DNA of 64,000 nt, taken from positions 60,592 through 124,591 of the forward strand of contig NZ_BBMZ01000021.1 in assembly GCF_000759795.1 (NCBI RefSeq), read 5' to 3'. The number at the start of each line of letters is the position of its first letter. Positions within the stretch are counted from its first letter, which is position 1. This DNA is from Pseudescherichia vulneris NBRC 102420 (GTDB lineage: Bacteria; Pseudomonadota; Gammaproteobacteria; Enterobacterales; Enterobacteriaceae). The notes under the pieces were generated by a model. It did no database searches. It was not told the DNA's origin and saw only the letters and a list, made by a program, of their open reading frames with translations. A program made the position numbers and the translations under genes. This document shows, piece by piece, positions 54,475-64,000 of this stretch.

Positions 54475-56970
54475 TTAATCCTCTTTAAGCAGTTCAAAAA
54501 TAACATCGTCCAGAGTCTTCCCCTGAATCAGAGGCGTTTTTCCATAGGAATCAGTTACACCTTCCTGCACAGATCCATCCGGCAACGTAAGGCGAAACCG
54601 CCTGTTGGCGATGGGTTCTTTGCTAACAGGATGTAATAATGCAAACCGCTCATCAAAGCTCCCGGCTTCAAACGTCTTCATTACTCCCTGCATATTTGCG
54701 GTTCCCTGTTTGGATATGCCCTGGTTTTTCACCAGCAGCTTACCCGGACCGCCAGTCTCCACGTTTCCGCCCTTAATTTTGATGTACCCGCCCCCGCATA
54801 TCAGCGTCAGCTCATCCTGGGCGGTTATGACCAGTTTTTTACCGCTGGTGATATGCGTGTCCTGCGTTGACCAGGTGGTGATAGCTCCCCCCTGCGCCTG
54901 AATATCAATATCGCCCTGCGAGGCAAACCACTTCCCACCCTGCTGGCTCCAGAGGCCGATCTGTTTTCCCGCTGCCAGGGTGAAATCTTTCTGCGCCCCG
55001 ATATCCAGCTGCTTACCGGCGACCAGCGTCATATTTTCCTGCGCCGACAGCAGCATATCGTCGCCGCTTGCCAGCGCCACACCCTGCGGAGCCGTGCCCA
55101 GCAGCACCGCCTGCTGAAGCCGGTCGAGCTTCTTTTGCAACAGCCTCTGCTGACGTCCGACATCTGCTGCCAGCGCCTGTGCCTGCTGCGCGCTGGCCGC
55201 CAGCGACTGCATCTCCACCAGCGCCGCTGAAAGCCGTGACAGCGCCGGCTCCATCGCCAGCTGTTGCCCCTGTGCCTTCGGCTGTCCGTCGGCGGTCATG
55301 AATATGCCCTTTCCGGCACGAATGGCCCCGTAGCTGTCCGTACGCAGCTCTACCCCCTCGCCGCGCTGATTCCTTTCGCTGTCCACCAGGTGCCCGAGGT
55401 TAAGCTGGCTCTTGCCGCCGTACTCGGTGCTGATCTTCACGTGCTCCTTTCCGCGCGTGTCGTCGAGGCGGATCTTGTTATTCGCCGGGGTTCTCAGCAC
55501 GTTGCGCTTGTAGTTATAGATAGTCACATGATCCGGGTGCGCCGAGTCGTGCAGAACGCCGGCGATATAGGGCCGGTCCGGATCGCCGTGCTCAAAGGCT
55601 ATCGCCACCTCGGTGCCCGCCAGCAGCGGCAGGTGCAGACCGTAAGTGTCCCCGGCATACGGCCGGGACTGGCGCACCCACAGGCTCTCTTCACCCGGAG
55701 ACCAGCGATCGCGGTCAAACAGCAGGCTGACGCGGTAGCGCCCGTCGCGATCGATATGGCCATAGATATCGTTGGTTTTCGTGCTGGTCACTCTCGCCGG
55801 AAGCGTCCCCGCCATCACGGGTTTAGCGATGGTGGCCGGGCGGAAACAGTAACGCTCTGAGAACGGGATAGCGTGAAAGGTGACCTCAAAGCTGCGGTCA
55901 CGCCGGGCGCGGCTGTGAATGCGGGTGATCACCACCCCCTGACGGAAGGTATCAGCTACCTCCTCGCCGCCGGTCACCTTCAGCTCCTGGCCGGGGGCCA
56001 GCGTCGCGCAGGTGGTTTCGCCGTTCAGCTGCACCTGACCGTTCAGGTAACGCTCGTGGCGGATACGGGCGTAAAACGCCCCGCTCTCCGGCTCCGGGTC
56101 ACGCTGGTCGCTGTTGCCCGGCGTCAGGTAGTTGTCCCCCCAGTGATACGCCTCGCCGCAGGTGGTGCTGTCGCCCGGCGACACATCCGTGCTGAGGTTC
56201 ATGTCCTCCGGCGCGTTGCGGTAGTTATAGCTGCGGGTAAAGACTGACTTCTCCACCACGTGATGATGGCTTTTCAGCGCCCACACCGACTCGGTGCCGC
56301 TGTCATGCTGCCCGGAGGGCGGAACCGACGGCAGCGTCAGCCCCTGTTCGACATAGCGCTGGTCATCGTAAAACGCCACCACGTCAATACTGAGCCGGGT
56401 GTCTGCCGTGATGCTGTACCAGATCCCCACCTCCGCCAGCAGGCGGGAGATAAAGGTCAGGTCATCCTCGTTGTACTGCATCACCTGCTCACGGCGCGGA
56501 TACTCATTTGCCAGGGTGAAAACAAAGTCCTCCCCGCGCATGTCGTGGCGGGTGCGCAGGATGTGGTCCACAATATCTGGCACCGACATATCCTGGTAAA
56601 TCCGGTTCTGGTGGCTTCTTGAGAGCAGGGCCAGCCGCGGCTGCAGCGTCAGGCAATAGCGCGTTTCATCCCTTGAGGTGGAGAGACGTTCAAAACCGGT
56701 AACTGTTCCCTGGAGGGTGCGTACCGGCTGCTGAACCCCGATCCCGAAACCCTGATCAACCGGAGCCTGCAGGGTCAGCGACGCGTCCTGCATCAGCATC
56801 TGCTGCGGCGTGATGGTCTTATCCGGGCTGGTGAATTCAATGGTGTAGCAGAACGGTTCACTCAGCGCTTCCTGACCTTCAAAGCAGAGTACATCCAGCA
56901 GCGACTGACAGCCGCGCACCTTCAGCAGGTTATGGCTGTGGCTGAACAGCGGGGAGGTCGCGTCACTCAT
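54475..56970 (-). CDS. vgrG: VgrG (TssI), T6SS spike protein with C-terminal extension
   Basis: 831 residues. gp27-like N-terminal region, gp5/OB-fold with GDPDRPYIAGVLHD near residue 470, a DUF2345 beta-helix stretch (GKQLDIGAQKDFTLAAGKQI), and a C-terminal domain of about 60 residues (HPVSKEPIANRRFRLTLPDG, about 770-831) resembling the transthyretin-like domains that dock lipase effectors. Trimer forming the puncturing spike on the Hcp tube. Start overlaps clpV by 8 bases. The immunity and lipase genes follow, so this VgrG is the likely carrier of Tle. Confidence 0.93.
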   Translation of the reverse strand: MSDATSPLFSHSHNLLKVRGCQSLLDVLCFEGQEALSEPFCYTIEFTSPDKTITPQQMLMQDASLTLQAPVDQGFGIGVQQPVRTLQGTVTGFERLSTSRDETRYCLTLQPRLALLSRSHQNRIYQDMSVPDIVDHILRTRHDMRGEDFVFTLANEYPRREQVMQYNEDDLTFISRLLAEVGIWYSITADTRLSIDVVAFYDDQRYVEQGLTLPSVPPSGQHDSGTESVWALKSHHHVVEKSVFTRSYNYRNAPEDMNLSTDVSPGDSTTCGEAYHWGDNYLTPGNSDQRDPEPESGAFYARIRHERYLNGQVQLNGETTCATLAPGQELKVTGGEEVADTFRQGVVITRIHSRARRDRSFEVTFHAIPFSERYCFRPATIAKPVMAGTLPARVTSTKTNDIYGHIDRDGRYRVSLLFDRDRWSPGEESLWVRQSRPYAGDTYGLHLPLLAGTEVAIAFEHGDPDRPYIAGVLHDSAHPDHVTIYNYKRNVLRTPANNKIRLDDTRGKEHVKISTEYGGKSQLNLGHLVDSERNQRGEGVELRTDSYGAIRAGKGIFMTADGQPKAQGQQLAMEPALSRLSAALVEMQSLAASAQQAQALAADVGRQQRLLQKKLDRLQQAVLLGTAPQGVALASGDDMLLSAQENMTLVAGKQLDIGAQKDFTLAAGKQIGLWSQQGGKWFASQGDIDIQAQGGAITTWSTQDTHITSGKKLVITAQDELTLICGGGYIKIKGGNVETGGPGKLLVKNQGISKQGTANMQGVMKTFEAGSFDERFALLHPVSKEPIANRRFRLTLPDGSVQEGVTDSYGKTPLIQGKTLDDVIFELLKED

Positions 56971-59569
56971 GGTTTATTTCCCCTTCGTCCAGATCCAGCC
57001 CAATTCCCGCCTCCTCACTCCAGCTCAGCGTCAGCCGCTGCGGCTTCTGTCCCGCCGCCATACGACTTAACAGCTGCTGGCTCAGCACCGGCAGGATCTG
57101 CTGATTAAGGAGGCTGTCGATGTTGCGCGCCCCGGTATCCGGCAGCAGGCAGGCACTGGTCAGGGCGTCATACAGGCTCTCGTCGATAGCCGTTGTCATG
57201 CCGTAATGGCGGGCCAGCCGCTGGCTGACCTGATCAAGCTTCATCCCCACGATGGTGCGCATCGCCTGCTGCCCCAGCGGGCGGTAGATCACGGTCTGGA
57301 AGCGGGCCAGCAGCGCGGGCTGGAAGTGATCCCGCAGTATGGGGCGCAGCAGTTCGTGCAGGTCGACATCGGTGGCGTCCGGCTGGTCATCCAGCAGTTG
57401 CATGATGTGGTCACTGCCGAGGTTGGCGGTCATCAGGATCACCGTGTTACGGAAGTCAATCTCCCGCCCTTCACCGTCGCGCATAAAGCAGCGATCGAAG
57501 ACCTGGTAGAAGAGGTTCATCACGTCCCGGTGCGCCTTCTCCACTTCATCGAGCAGCACCACGCTGTAGGGACGCCTGCGCACCGCTTCAGTCAGGATGC
57601 CGCCCTGCCCGTAGCCAACGTAGCCCGGGGGCGAGCCTTTCAGCTGCGAGACAGTGTGCGGCTCCTGGTACTCGGAAAGGTTAATAGTGATAAGGGACTT
57701 CTCGCCGCCGAACAGCGCATCCGCCAGCGCCAGCGCGGTTTCGGTTTTGCCGGTTCCGCTCGGGCCGACCAGCAGGAACACGCCCTGCGGCCCGTTCTCT
57801 GGTGCAAGCCCGGTTTTGGCGGCACGCAGGCGTTGCGCGATGGCGTTCAGCGCCGCCTCCTGTCCGACCACCCGTTTTTCGAGTGCGGCTTCAAGGCTCA
57901 GCAGCTCCGTCTGCTCATCCTTCATTAATGAGGAGAGCGGCACGCCGGTCCAGTCAGCGATAACCGTGGCAACGGTGCGCACGCCGACGTCCACCTCCAG
58001 CAAAGGATTATTTTGCTGAACTTCAGCAAGCTGGTGCCGCAGAGCGGCAAGCTCCCTCTGGCGGGAGATATCTGCGCGGCAGGCCAGCAGCTGTTCGGAG
58101 AGTGCCAGCTCCTGACCGTACTGCGTCTCCAGCGCGTCGAGCTGCAGGATGATGCTCACCTCTTCTTTATCGATAGCCTCCAGCCGCTCGCCGTGCGGGC
58201 CGTTCCCCACCGCCAGATCCTCCAGCAGCGCCTGCTTTTCCAGCTCCAGCGCGGTGATGGCGGATTTCATGCGGGTCAGTGGCTCAGGCACGGTATCGAG
58301 ATTCATGCGCACGCGGGCGGCGGCGGTATCGAGGAGATCCACGGCTTTATCCGGCAGCTGACGTCCGGTGAGGTAGCGCCGGGAGAGCGTGACGGCGGCA
58401 CGCACCGCGTCGTCAGTGATATGCACCCCGTGATGCTGCGCGTAGCGGGTTTTCAGGCCACGGAGCATCAGACAGGCGGTGTCGTCATCCGGCTCGTCCA
58501 CTTTCACCATCTGAAAGCGGCGCTCCAGCGCGGCATCGCGCTCAAAGTACTGCTTGTACTCGCTCCAGGTGGTGGCGGCGATGGTGCGCAGCTCGCCCCG
58601 CGCCAGGGCGGGTTTCAGCAGGTTGGCGGCGTCCGCACCGCCCGCCTGATTGCCTGCCCCGATAATGGTGTGCGCCTCGTCGATAAACAGCAGCACCGGC
58701 GTGGACGACTGCTGCACCGCATCGATGATGTTTTTCAGCCGCTGCTCGAATTCGCCTTTCACGCCCGCGCCAGCCTGGAGCAGGCCCAGATCCAGCGTGC
58801 GCAGGCTGACGGCCTTCAGGCTCTCCGGTACGTTGCCTTCGGCAATGCGCAGCGCCAGCCCTTCCACCAGCGCGGTTTTGCCCACGCCAGGCTCGCCGAC
58901 GAGGATAGGATTGTTTTTGCGGCGTCTGGAGAGGATATCCACCATCTGACGGATCTCCGTATCGCGGCCATACACCGGATCGATGTGACCCTCGCGCGCC
59001 CTGGCGGTGACGTCGAGGGTGAACCTGTCCAGCACGTTCTGTAACGCCGGGTTCAGCTCCCCGTCATGATCTAGCGCCAGCTCCGCTTCCTGCTGAACGT
59101 CCGGGCGCTCATCGGACTGCGCATCGAGCAGCGGACGCAGGCGTTCCAGCTGGCTCTGGCCCAGAGTCAGCAGCGGCCACAGGCCGTCACAGCGCGCCAG
59201 TTTCGGTTTATCCACCAGGGCCATCAGCAGATGGACGCTGCGAATGCATTCTTCACCTGCCAGCGAGGCCCGCAGCCAGGCGTCCTGCATTAGCGTCTGC
59301 GTGCTCTCAGCCAGCTGCGGACGACTGCGCACGGAGCGCGGCAGCGCATTCAGCCAGCCGAGTAAGTCCTGCCACAGGGCATCCATATCCCACTCATAGC
59401 GACGCGCCAGCACGGTGAGGTCGCCCTCCCCCTGCTCCAGCAGTTTCAGCAGCCAGTGCTCCGGCAGAATGTCCGCGTGTGCCCGGGTCTGGCACAGGGA
59501 GGCGGCTCCCTCCATCGCACGGGCGCAGTAGGGGTTGAGACGACGCAGCAGAACGGCGGGATTTTCCAT
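56963..59569 (-). CDS. clpV: ClpV (TssH), T6SS AAA+ ATPase
   Basis: 868 residues. N-terminal Clp domain (about 1-150) that binds the TssC helix of contracted sheath; first AAA module with Walker A GEPGVGKT at 225-232 and Walker [10 protein letters not shown]; middle coiled-coil; second AAA module with Walker A GPSGTGKT near residue 605. Disassembles contracted sheath in the cytoplasm. Follows hcp after a 174-base gap that holds a terminator hairpin. Confidence 0.95.
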   Translation of the reverse strand: MENPAVLLRRLNPYCARAMEGAASLCQTRAHADILPEHWLLKLLEQGEGDLTVLARRYEWDMDALWQDLLGWLNALPRSVRSRPQLAESTQTLMQDAWLRASLAGEECIRSVHLLMALVDKPKLARCDGLWPLLTLGQSQLERLRPLLDAQSDERPDVQQEAELALDHDGELNPALQNVLDRFTLDVTARAREGHIDPVYGRDTEIRQMVDILSRRRKNNPILVGEPGVGKTALVEGLALRIAEGNVPESLKAVSLRTLDLGLLQAGAGVKGEFEQRLKNIIDAVQQSSTPVLLFIDEAHTIIGAGNQAGGADAANLLKPALARGELRTIAATTWSEYKQYFERDAALERRFQMVKVDEPDDDTACLMLRGLKTRYAQHHGVHITDDAVRAAVTLSRRYLTGRQLPDKAVDLLDTAAARVRMNLDTVPEPLTRMKSAITALELEKQALLEDLAVGNGPHGERLEAIDKEEVSIILQLDALETQYGQELALSEQLLACRADISRQRELAALRHQLAEVQQNNPLLEVDVGVRTVATVIADWTGVPLSSLMKDEQTELLSLEAALEKRVVGQEAALNAIAQRLRAAKTGLAPENGPQGVFLLVGPSGTGKTETALALADALFGGEKSLITINLSEYQEPHTVSQLKGSPPGYVGYGQGGILTEAVRRRPYSVVLLDEVEKAHRDVMNLFYQVFDRCFMRDGEGREIDFRNTVILMTANLGSDHIMQLLDDQPDATDVDLHELLRPILRDHFQPALLARFQTVIYRPLGQQAMRTIVGMKLDQVSQRLARHYGMTTAIDESLYDALTSACLLPDTGARNIDSLLNQQILPVLSQQLLSRMAAGQKPQRLTLSWSEEAGIGLDLDEGEINHE

Positions 59570-59708
59570 GACTCTCTCTCTTTATCAGTTCCTGGACACG
59601 CTACCGCCCATCGCTGTTTCCTGTTGTCCAGGAGACCAAAGCGCACGAGGTCGGTCGCGGATTGTGTTTTTGTTTGCTCAGCAGCCCACAGCTGGCCGCT
59701 CAGAAAAC

Positions 59709-59735
59709 AAAAACAGCAGACGGAAAACCGTCTGC
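59709..59735 (-). terminator. Hairpin terminator after hcp
   Basis: GCAGACGG-AAAA-CCGTCTGC (59716-59735) followed on the minus strand by UGUUUUUG, 8 bases after the hcp stop. Partial termination here would make hcp mRNA more abundant than clpV mRNA. Confidence 0.8.
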
Positions 59736-59743
59736 CGGGGGGG

Positions 59744-60235
59744 TTATGCAGTAGCGCGTTCGTTCCAGGAATCGGAATGAATGATGTTGCCGTCCTTATA
59801 GGTCCAGGTGATTTTTTCGTAACGCAGCTCGATCTGTTCCAGGTGGTTGTGCTTCTCTTTGGCAGGATCTTTGATGTCGTGCATCAGCGGGTTCACTTTC
59901 ACCACCTTCACGTTCTCCAGTTTGGTGTTGAAGTACTCCACCTCCTGGCCCGCGTCGTTGATCTTGTACCACTTGAACTCGGCCGATTTCAGGGTCTGCC
60001 CGGTGGTCACCGCCTTGTAGAGGTAGGGGCTGGAGGAGTCGATCTCCTTGGTGAATTTGAACGGCGTGTGGATGCGCGTGCCGGTCAGCCTGCCGGTGTT
60101 GTTGTCGGTGGGGATGTAGAGATCGTGCTCCTGGGCGACAACTTCGATGCTGCCTTCACGATCCTTCACATCGACGGAACCCTTGATGTCCGCACCGCCG
60201 TCGTCTTTCAGCCACAGATAAACTGGAATTGCCAT
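59744..60235 (-). CDS. hcp: Hcp (TssD), T6SS tube protein
   Basis: 163 residues from the ATG at 60235 (MAIPVYLWLKDDGGADIKGS); a longer frame reaching back into the OmpA-family gene is not supported. Single Hcp1 beta-barrel domain, hexameric ring of the secreted tube. It starts 13 bases after the OmpA-family gene and has its own downstream terminator. Confidence 0.95.
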   Translation of the reverse strand: MAIPVYLWLKDDGGADIKGSVDVKDREGSIEVVAQEHDLYIPTDNNTGRLTGTRIHTPFKFTKEIDSSSPYLYKAVTTGQTLKSAEFKWYKINDAGQEVEYFNTKLENVKVVKVNPLMHDIKDPAKEKHNHLEQIELRYEKITWTYKDGNIIHSDSWNERATA

Positions 60236-60248
60236 TGTGTATCTCCAC

Positions 60249-61958
60249 TTATTGTTTATTAGCGTCACCCTGCTGGGGTGACAAAGGGGTTTTGCCCGGC
60301 ATCCGGCAGGCATTGGCCTGCGGCACCAGACTGATGTCGACACGTCGGTTGAGCGCGCGGCCTTCCGGCGTGTCATTGGTTGCGACCGGGCGGCTTTCGC
60401 CATAGCCCTGCACCGCAAAACAGCTCTCCGGCACGCTGCCCGTGTCACGCATCCAGTTGCGGACTGACTCGGCGCGTTGCAGAGAGAGGCTCTGGTTAGA
60501 TTTTTCATCCCCGGTGCTGTCGGTATGGCCTGCGACCACGATCAGCCAGCCGGGCCTGGCCTTAATACCCACCAGCGCATTCACCAGCACCTTTGTGGAT
60601 CCGGGTTTCAACTGCCATTGGCCGGTAGCAAACAGCGACATGCTGTCGAGACGTACCGTCTGCGGCCCCTGGATCACCTTGTTGATCACGGGCGGCTGTG
60701 GAGGCGGTGGCGGAACGTATGTCTGAATGGCAGCCAGCACCGCAGGGCGCAGCTGCTCCCCCCGATACAGCCCCAGCCCGTAGCGCAGCGGCTCACCGTT
60801 GCGAGACCAGTTATTGAGCAACGCCACATCATTACGGAGCCGTGCCACCGCCCTGGCTTTTGGCACGGTGTCCGTCATCCCAATTCGGTAATAGCTCGAG
60901 ACATCAAAGGCGAGCCGATGCAGCAGCTGACGGTTGTTCCATGCGCTGCTGCACAGAGCGACCAGTACGGCCAGAGTGAAGAGAGAGAACGCCCGGCGCT
61001 GCGTCCGGTTACGCGGCGTTGTGCCGCCACCCTGCGGCAGCAGCGGCAGAATACAATCCGGGAGTGGTGCATCGTCTGGCGATAACGTACCCGGCTGCCA
61101 GCCCGGCAGCTGATTGAGAGTGGTATGACGCGCCAGCCAGCGAGACCAGAGAGAGTCTGCCAACGCAGGCACAGCGGACGACGGAGCCTGGTGGTAGAGC
61201 ACCATTGCTGGCACCGCAGGCGGCATGTCCGGCGAGTTCGCCGTCAGCGCCGGTAACACCGCCTCTGCCATATAGCGGGCTTGCGCGTTCACCCTCACCT
61301 GCGCCCGCAGGCGGGAGGCGCTATCGCCCTGCGAAAGCCAGTGGGCAAGGCTGTTCGGGGCGCGATCTGCCTGCCAGACCTGAGGCGCGTTTCCCGCCCG
61401 AACGGACTGCCACAGCGTCTCAGCGACAGACGCCCCCGCGACGGTGCTGGCCAGCAGGAGCGGCACCGTGCGCCGGGTATCACGCCGCACCTGCGCAAGC
61501 TGCCAGCGCAGCTCATGCAGGCGGGTGATGAGCATTGCCTCATCGTCATGCTGCTGCGGACGGACAACGATCATCACGGCCAGTTGCGCAACCAGCTCCG
61601 GGCGTTGCCAGAGCAGATGGCGTACCGTCTGCCGCAGTTGTGCTGTGGACACCTTCAGCCAGCAACCCTGCGCGGTACGATACAATGATCCCTCGCCCGG
61701 CCAGTCCAACGTGTCGCCGCAAACCAGCACCACCGGCAGGCGGTACGGCGCTTCCGGCAGATCGTTCAGTTCACCCTCACCTTCCGCCAAACCGCCCGAA
61801 CGGTGACCAGCAGAAACCAGAGCGGCAATAACGACAATCATTGTCAGCAGAATGGCAAAACCGCGTTCACCGGCTGTCAGCGGCAGGAACAGCAGGCACA
61901 GCAGCGCCACGAGCAAACCGCCCCACAGCCATAACAGGCGCTGCTGGCGAACGCTCAT
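60249..61958 (-). CDS. OmpA-family peptidoglycan-binding T6SS protein
   Basis: 569 residues. Two N-terminal membrane helices (about 8-27 and 33-50), another near residue 330 (LFTLAVLVALCSS), then a periplasmic OmpA_C domain (about 435-550) with VVAGHTDSTGD and LSLQRAESVRNWM, the peptidoglycan-binding signature. Supplies wall anchoring for the TssL-TssM-TssJ complex, since TssL here has no such domain. Overlaps tssL by 4 bases (ATGA). Often annotated as a TagL-like or OmpA-family T6SS protein. Confidence 0.87.
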   Translation of the reverse strand: MSVRQQRLLWLWGGLLVALLCLLFLPLTAGERGFAILLTMIVVIAALVSAGHRSGGLAEGEGELNDLPEAPYRLPVVLVCGDTLDWPGEGSLYRTAQGCWLKVSTAQLRQTVRHLLWQRPELVAQLAVMIVVRPQQHDDEAMLITRLHELRWQLAQVRRDTRRTVPLLLASTVAGASVAETLWQSVRAGNAPQVWQADRAPNSLAHWLSQGDSASRLRAQVRVNAQARYMAEAVLPALTANSPDMPPAVPAMVLYHQAPSSAVPALADSLWSRWLARHTTLNQLPGWQPGTLSPDDAPLPDCILPLLPQGGGTTPRNRTQRRAFSLFTLAVLVALCSSAWNNRQLLHRLAFDVSSYYRIGMTDTVPKARAVARLRNDVALLNNWSRNGEPLRYGLGLYRGEQLRPAVLAAIQTYVPPPPPQPPVINKVIQGPQTVRLDSMSLFATGQWQLKPGSTKVLVNALVGIKARPGWLIVVAGHTDSTGDEKSNQSLSLQRAESVRNWMRDTGSVPESCFAVQGYGESRPVATNDTPEGRALNRRVDISLVPQANACRMPGKTPLSPQQGDANKQ

Positions 61959-62623
61959 TTTCCAGCCCCCGGCAGCAGGGATGTTACCAGTCCGTCAAGC
62001 CAGTGATTTAGCCCCAGCCACAGCGCCGCCACCACAATGGCGGACAGGCCGATGCACACTGGCCAGTGGCGTAACCGCTCACGCACGCCGCAGCCGCCGG
62101 AAACCGTGGCCAGAAGCGGTACGTTTGACGAAAAAACCGACGGCGGGACGCGCTCGGCCAGCGCCCGGACAATCTGCTCACGGGCCGGGTCGTTCAGCGT
62201 GGCAAAGCTGCCCTTAAACCCCAGCGCCAGCACCCGATGGAAGCAGGTCAGCACCGCGCTGTCCGGCGCAGGCTCGCGCAAAACCTGGCGTATCCGTTCG
62301 TACAGCGCATCCCCGGCGTCCATGGTGCCGAAGTAGTTGGCCTGTAGCGGACGGTCGTACCAGACGATACAGGCATCATCCTCACCTTCTCGTCCCTTGG
62401 CGGTTTCATCCAGCAGTGCGCACCAGGCATAGAGAATATGCTGGCGATCGGCCTCGCTCATTCCGGCCTGCTCCAGCTGCACCATTACCTGGGTAATATC
62501 CTCCACGCAGCGCTGCCAGAGCATCTCCCCTTCGCCTTCCGCCAGCACGGCTCCGTAACGCAGCTCGGTGACGATCAGCCAGGTGTTCTCCAGCAGGGCG
62601 TCAATATCAATATCCTTTTTCAT
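61955..62623 (-). CDS. tssL: TssL (DotU), T6SS inner-membrane protein
   Basis: 222 residues. Cytoplasmic DotU/IcmH helical domain (ILYAWCALLDETA near residue 64) and one C-terminal membrane helix (about 192-212). Short form without peptidoglycan-binding domain. Overlaps tssK and the OmpA-family gene by 4 bases each. Confidence 0.92.
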   Translation of the reverse strand: MKKDIDIDALLENTWLIVTELRYGAVLAEGEGEMLWQRCVEDITQVMVQLEQAGMSEADRQHILYAWCALLDETAKGREGEDDACIVWYDRPLQANYFGTMDAGDALYERIRQVLREPAPDSAVLTCFHRVLALGFKGSFATLNDPAREQIVRALAERVPPSVFSSNVPLLATVSGGCGVRERLRHWPVCIGLSAIVVAALWLGLNHWLDGLVTSLLPGAGK

Positions 62624-63957
62624 GAACGCAGCACCGCCCAGAGTTCAAGCTCCGGCTCGCCCAGCAGGCCGGAGACGTAAAACACGCAGCTTCCTTCCGC
62701 CAGCATGGCCTGCGCTGCCGGATGGGCCATATCAAGGTTGAAATACTGATTTTCCAGACGCAGCGGGATCGCCGCCGGAACATGGCTCATCGCCCGCAGC
62801 GGGACGCCGGGCCGCGAGCCATTGACCACTCTGTCCACTTCATCCGGGCTGCCCACTTTGCACTGCTGCGGAAACAGCTCCAGCAGCTGCGCCACCGGTA
62901 AGGTGGAACGGACTGAGAGATAAAAATCAGCATCCTCGCGCAGCCTGAGATCGTGCAGGCGGGCATGCCAGCGTTTGCGCCGCCCATCCTTAACCATCTC
63001 AATTGCCACTACCCTTGATGGCAGGCTGGCCTCCAGCAGCACGCCGAGCAGGTCAAACAGCGGTGGGAATACCACCGTTAACTGCTCGTGACGGTAAACC
63101 GGAATATCAGCCGTGGTATGCTCAAGAGAAAAGGTCAGCAGGCTACCGGCCAGCCCCGCCAGCACCTCATAGAGGCGCTCGGGATGAACCTGCGGATGGC
63201 GCACAAAATGACTCAGCACCGGCTCCGCATGGTTCAGGGCATTCAGCAGCCAGAACAGCGACACGTCCGCCACCGCAAAATCCGCCATCCGCTCGTTGCT
63301 CTCTCGGCGCATCGCCATCAGTCGATGCAGGCGAATGCGCAGCTGACTCAGTAACTGCTCCAGCCGATCCAGCAGCCAGCGGCTGGCCTGGACGCTCAAC
63401 AGCGGTGGAATAAAGGCGCTGTCCTGCAACCAGTTGCCCTGATTGTCACGAAACAAGCGGGCCACGGAGACCGTCTGGTAGCTAGCGTTATCCTCGTCCG
63501 CCGCGCGCAGCGTCAGTTCCGGCAGCATCACCGCTATTTGGCGGCTGTCGTCACCATAGCGGTTACGCACCTCCCGCCAGCCAAGTCGCCAGCGCACCGG
63601 GCGCTCTGGTTTCTCTTCCGGACGCAGGCAGTTGCCGCCATTTTCATGCTCATGCGGCAACGCCAGCACTACCGTCAGCTCGCTGCGTTCGGGAAGCACA
63701 AGCACCGGCGGCAAGGGATCCGCATTATCAGTATCGATAAGGGTGCCGTCGGCAAAACGCACAGACAGGTGGCTGGCTTTCAACCGCCCCTGCGCCAGCA
63801 GAGAGGCGTCAAACTCCACATGCTGTACTCCCCACGGATTCAGCGCCCCCATCCGGGCGATACTCTCTGCGGACCAGGCGGTAAGCGCCGCCTGATGCTG
63901 AAAATGCTGCGGCGAGATCATCTGTCCCCTTGCCCATAGCGGTCGTTCTGTCTTCAT
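62620..63957 (-). CDS. tssK: TssK, T6SS baseplate connector (VasE/ImpJ)
   Basis: 445 residues, typical length. N-terminal RPLWARGQMISPQHFQHQ is the conserved VasE/ImpJ start. Trimeric protein linking the baseplate to the TssL-TssM cytoplasmic parts. AGGAGG lies 5 bases before the ATG. Confidence 0.94.
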   Translation of the reverse strand: MKTERPLWARGQMISPQHFQHQAALTAWSAESIARMGALNPWGVQHVEFDASLLAQGRLKASHLSVRFADGTLIDTDNADPLPPVLVLPERSELTVVLALPHEHENGGNCLRPEEKPERPVRWRLGWREVRNRYGDDSRQIAVMLPELTLRAADEDNASYQTVSVARLFRDNQGNWLQDSAFIPPLLSVQASRWLLDRLEQLLSQLRIRLHRLMAMRRESNERMADFAVADVSLFWLLNALNHAEPVLSHFVRHPQVHPERLYEVLAGLAGSLLTFSLEHTTADIPVYRHEQLTVVFPPLFDLLGVLLEASLPSRVVAIEMVKDGRRKRWHARLHDLRLREDADFYLSVRSTLPVAQLLELFPQQCKVGSPDEVDRVVNGSRPGVPLRAMSHVPAAIPLRLENQYFNLDMAHPAAQAMLAEGSCVFYVSGLLGEPELELWAVLRS

Positions 63958-63972
63958 CGCACCTCCTGTGCG

Positions 63973-64000
63973 TTACGCTTTCGCCTTCGGCATCTGAGAA
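63973..64000 (-). CDS. 3' tip of an upstream gene, possibly tssC
   Basis: An open frame ends SQMPKAKA-stop (TAA at 63973-63975), 15 bases before tssK. The usual order tssB-tssC-tssK makes tssC likely, but only eight codons are visible. Confidence 0.35.

Noticed and set aside
58013..59044. Plus-strand ORF of 343 codons opposite clpV
   Set aside because: Antisense shadow with biased composition; clpV is unambiguous on the other strand.
1..64000. CRISPR arrays, rRNA or tRNA genes
   Set aside because: No regularly spaced short repeats and no cloverleaf or rRNA-like sequence were noticed on reading; no search program was run.

Overview
The window is a chromosomal segment of an enteric gammaproteobacterium (Enterobacteriaceae, probably Enterobacter or a close relative such as Lelliottia or Leclercia). 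The evidence is long collinearity with the E. coli ydgA-to-rnt backbone at high protein similarity, interrupted by accessory blocks. The genus is an inference; no rRNA or tRNA gene was seen.

Layout. 1-5608: 3' part of ydgA, then malI and the divergent malX-malY operon with two MalI operators. 5609-13743: an 8-kb accessory block inserted between malY and add, which are adjacent in E. coli K-12 as I recall it. It holds a HAAAP-family amino acid permease with a possible 39-codon leader ORF, a YcaC-like cysteine hydrolase, a nitrilase-family hydrolase, a LysR regulator divergent from an MFS exporter, and an AT-rich two-gene unit that looks like a pore-forming toxin with a membrane immunity protein. 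13744-39331: core genes add, ydgJ, blr, ydgK, rsxABCDGE-nth, dtpA, pdxY-tyrS-pdxH-mliC-anmK, slyB, slyA, ydhIJK, sodC, ydhF, ydhL, nemRA, gloA and rnt. cnu (between blr and ydgK) and gst (after dtpA) are missing from the places they occupy in E. coli.

39273-64000: a type VI secretion system (T6SS) cluster, all on the minus strand and butted against the 3' end of rnt, where E. coli has lhr. In transcription order it reads (3' tip of a gene, perhaps tssC), tssK, tssL, an OmpA-family peptidoglycan-binding protein, hcp, clpV, vgrG, two tli-like lipoprotein immunity genes, a Tle3-like phospholipase effector, PAAR, an uncharacterised membrane protein, tssM, tssA, tssF, tssG, tssJ, tssE and a VasL-like gene. 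tssB and most of tssC would lie beyond 64000. TssJ-TssL-TssM form the membrane complex, TssE-F-G-K the baseplate, Hcp the tube, VgrG-PAAR the spike, and ClpV recycles the sheath. The lipase is the likely cargo of this VgrG/PAAR.

The most interesting signal is the tli-tli-tle region at 50895-54472. The second tli copy starts with about 38 codons homologous to the start of the lipase gene, fused in frame to an immunity lipoprotein. This looks like the scar of a duplicated effector-immunity module that lost one effector. The two immunity copies have near-identical ends and divergent centres. The second point of interest is the orphan toxin/immunity-like pair at 11749-13320.
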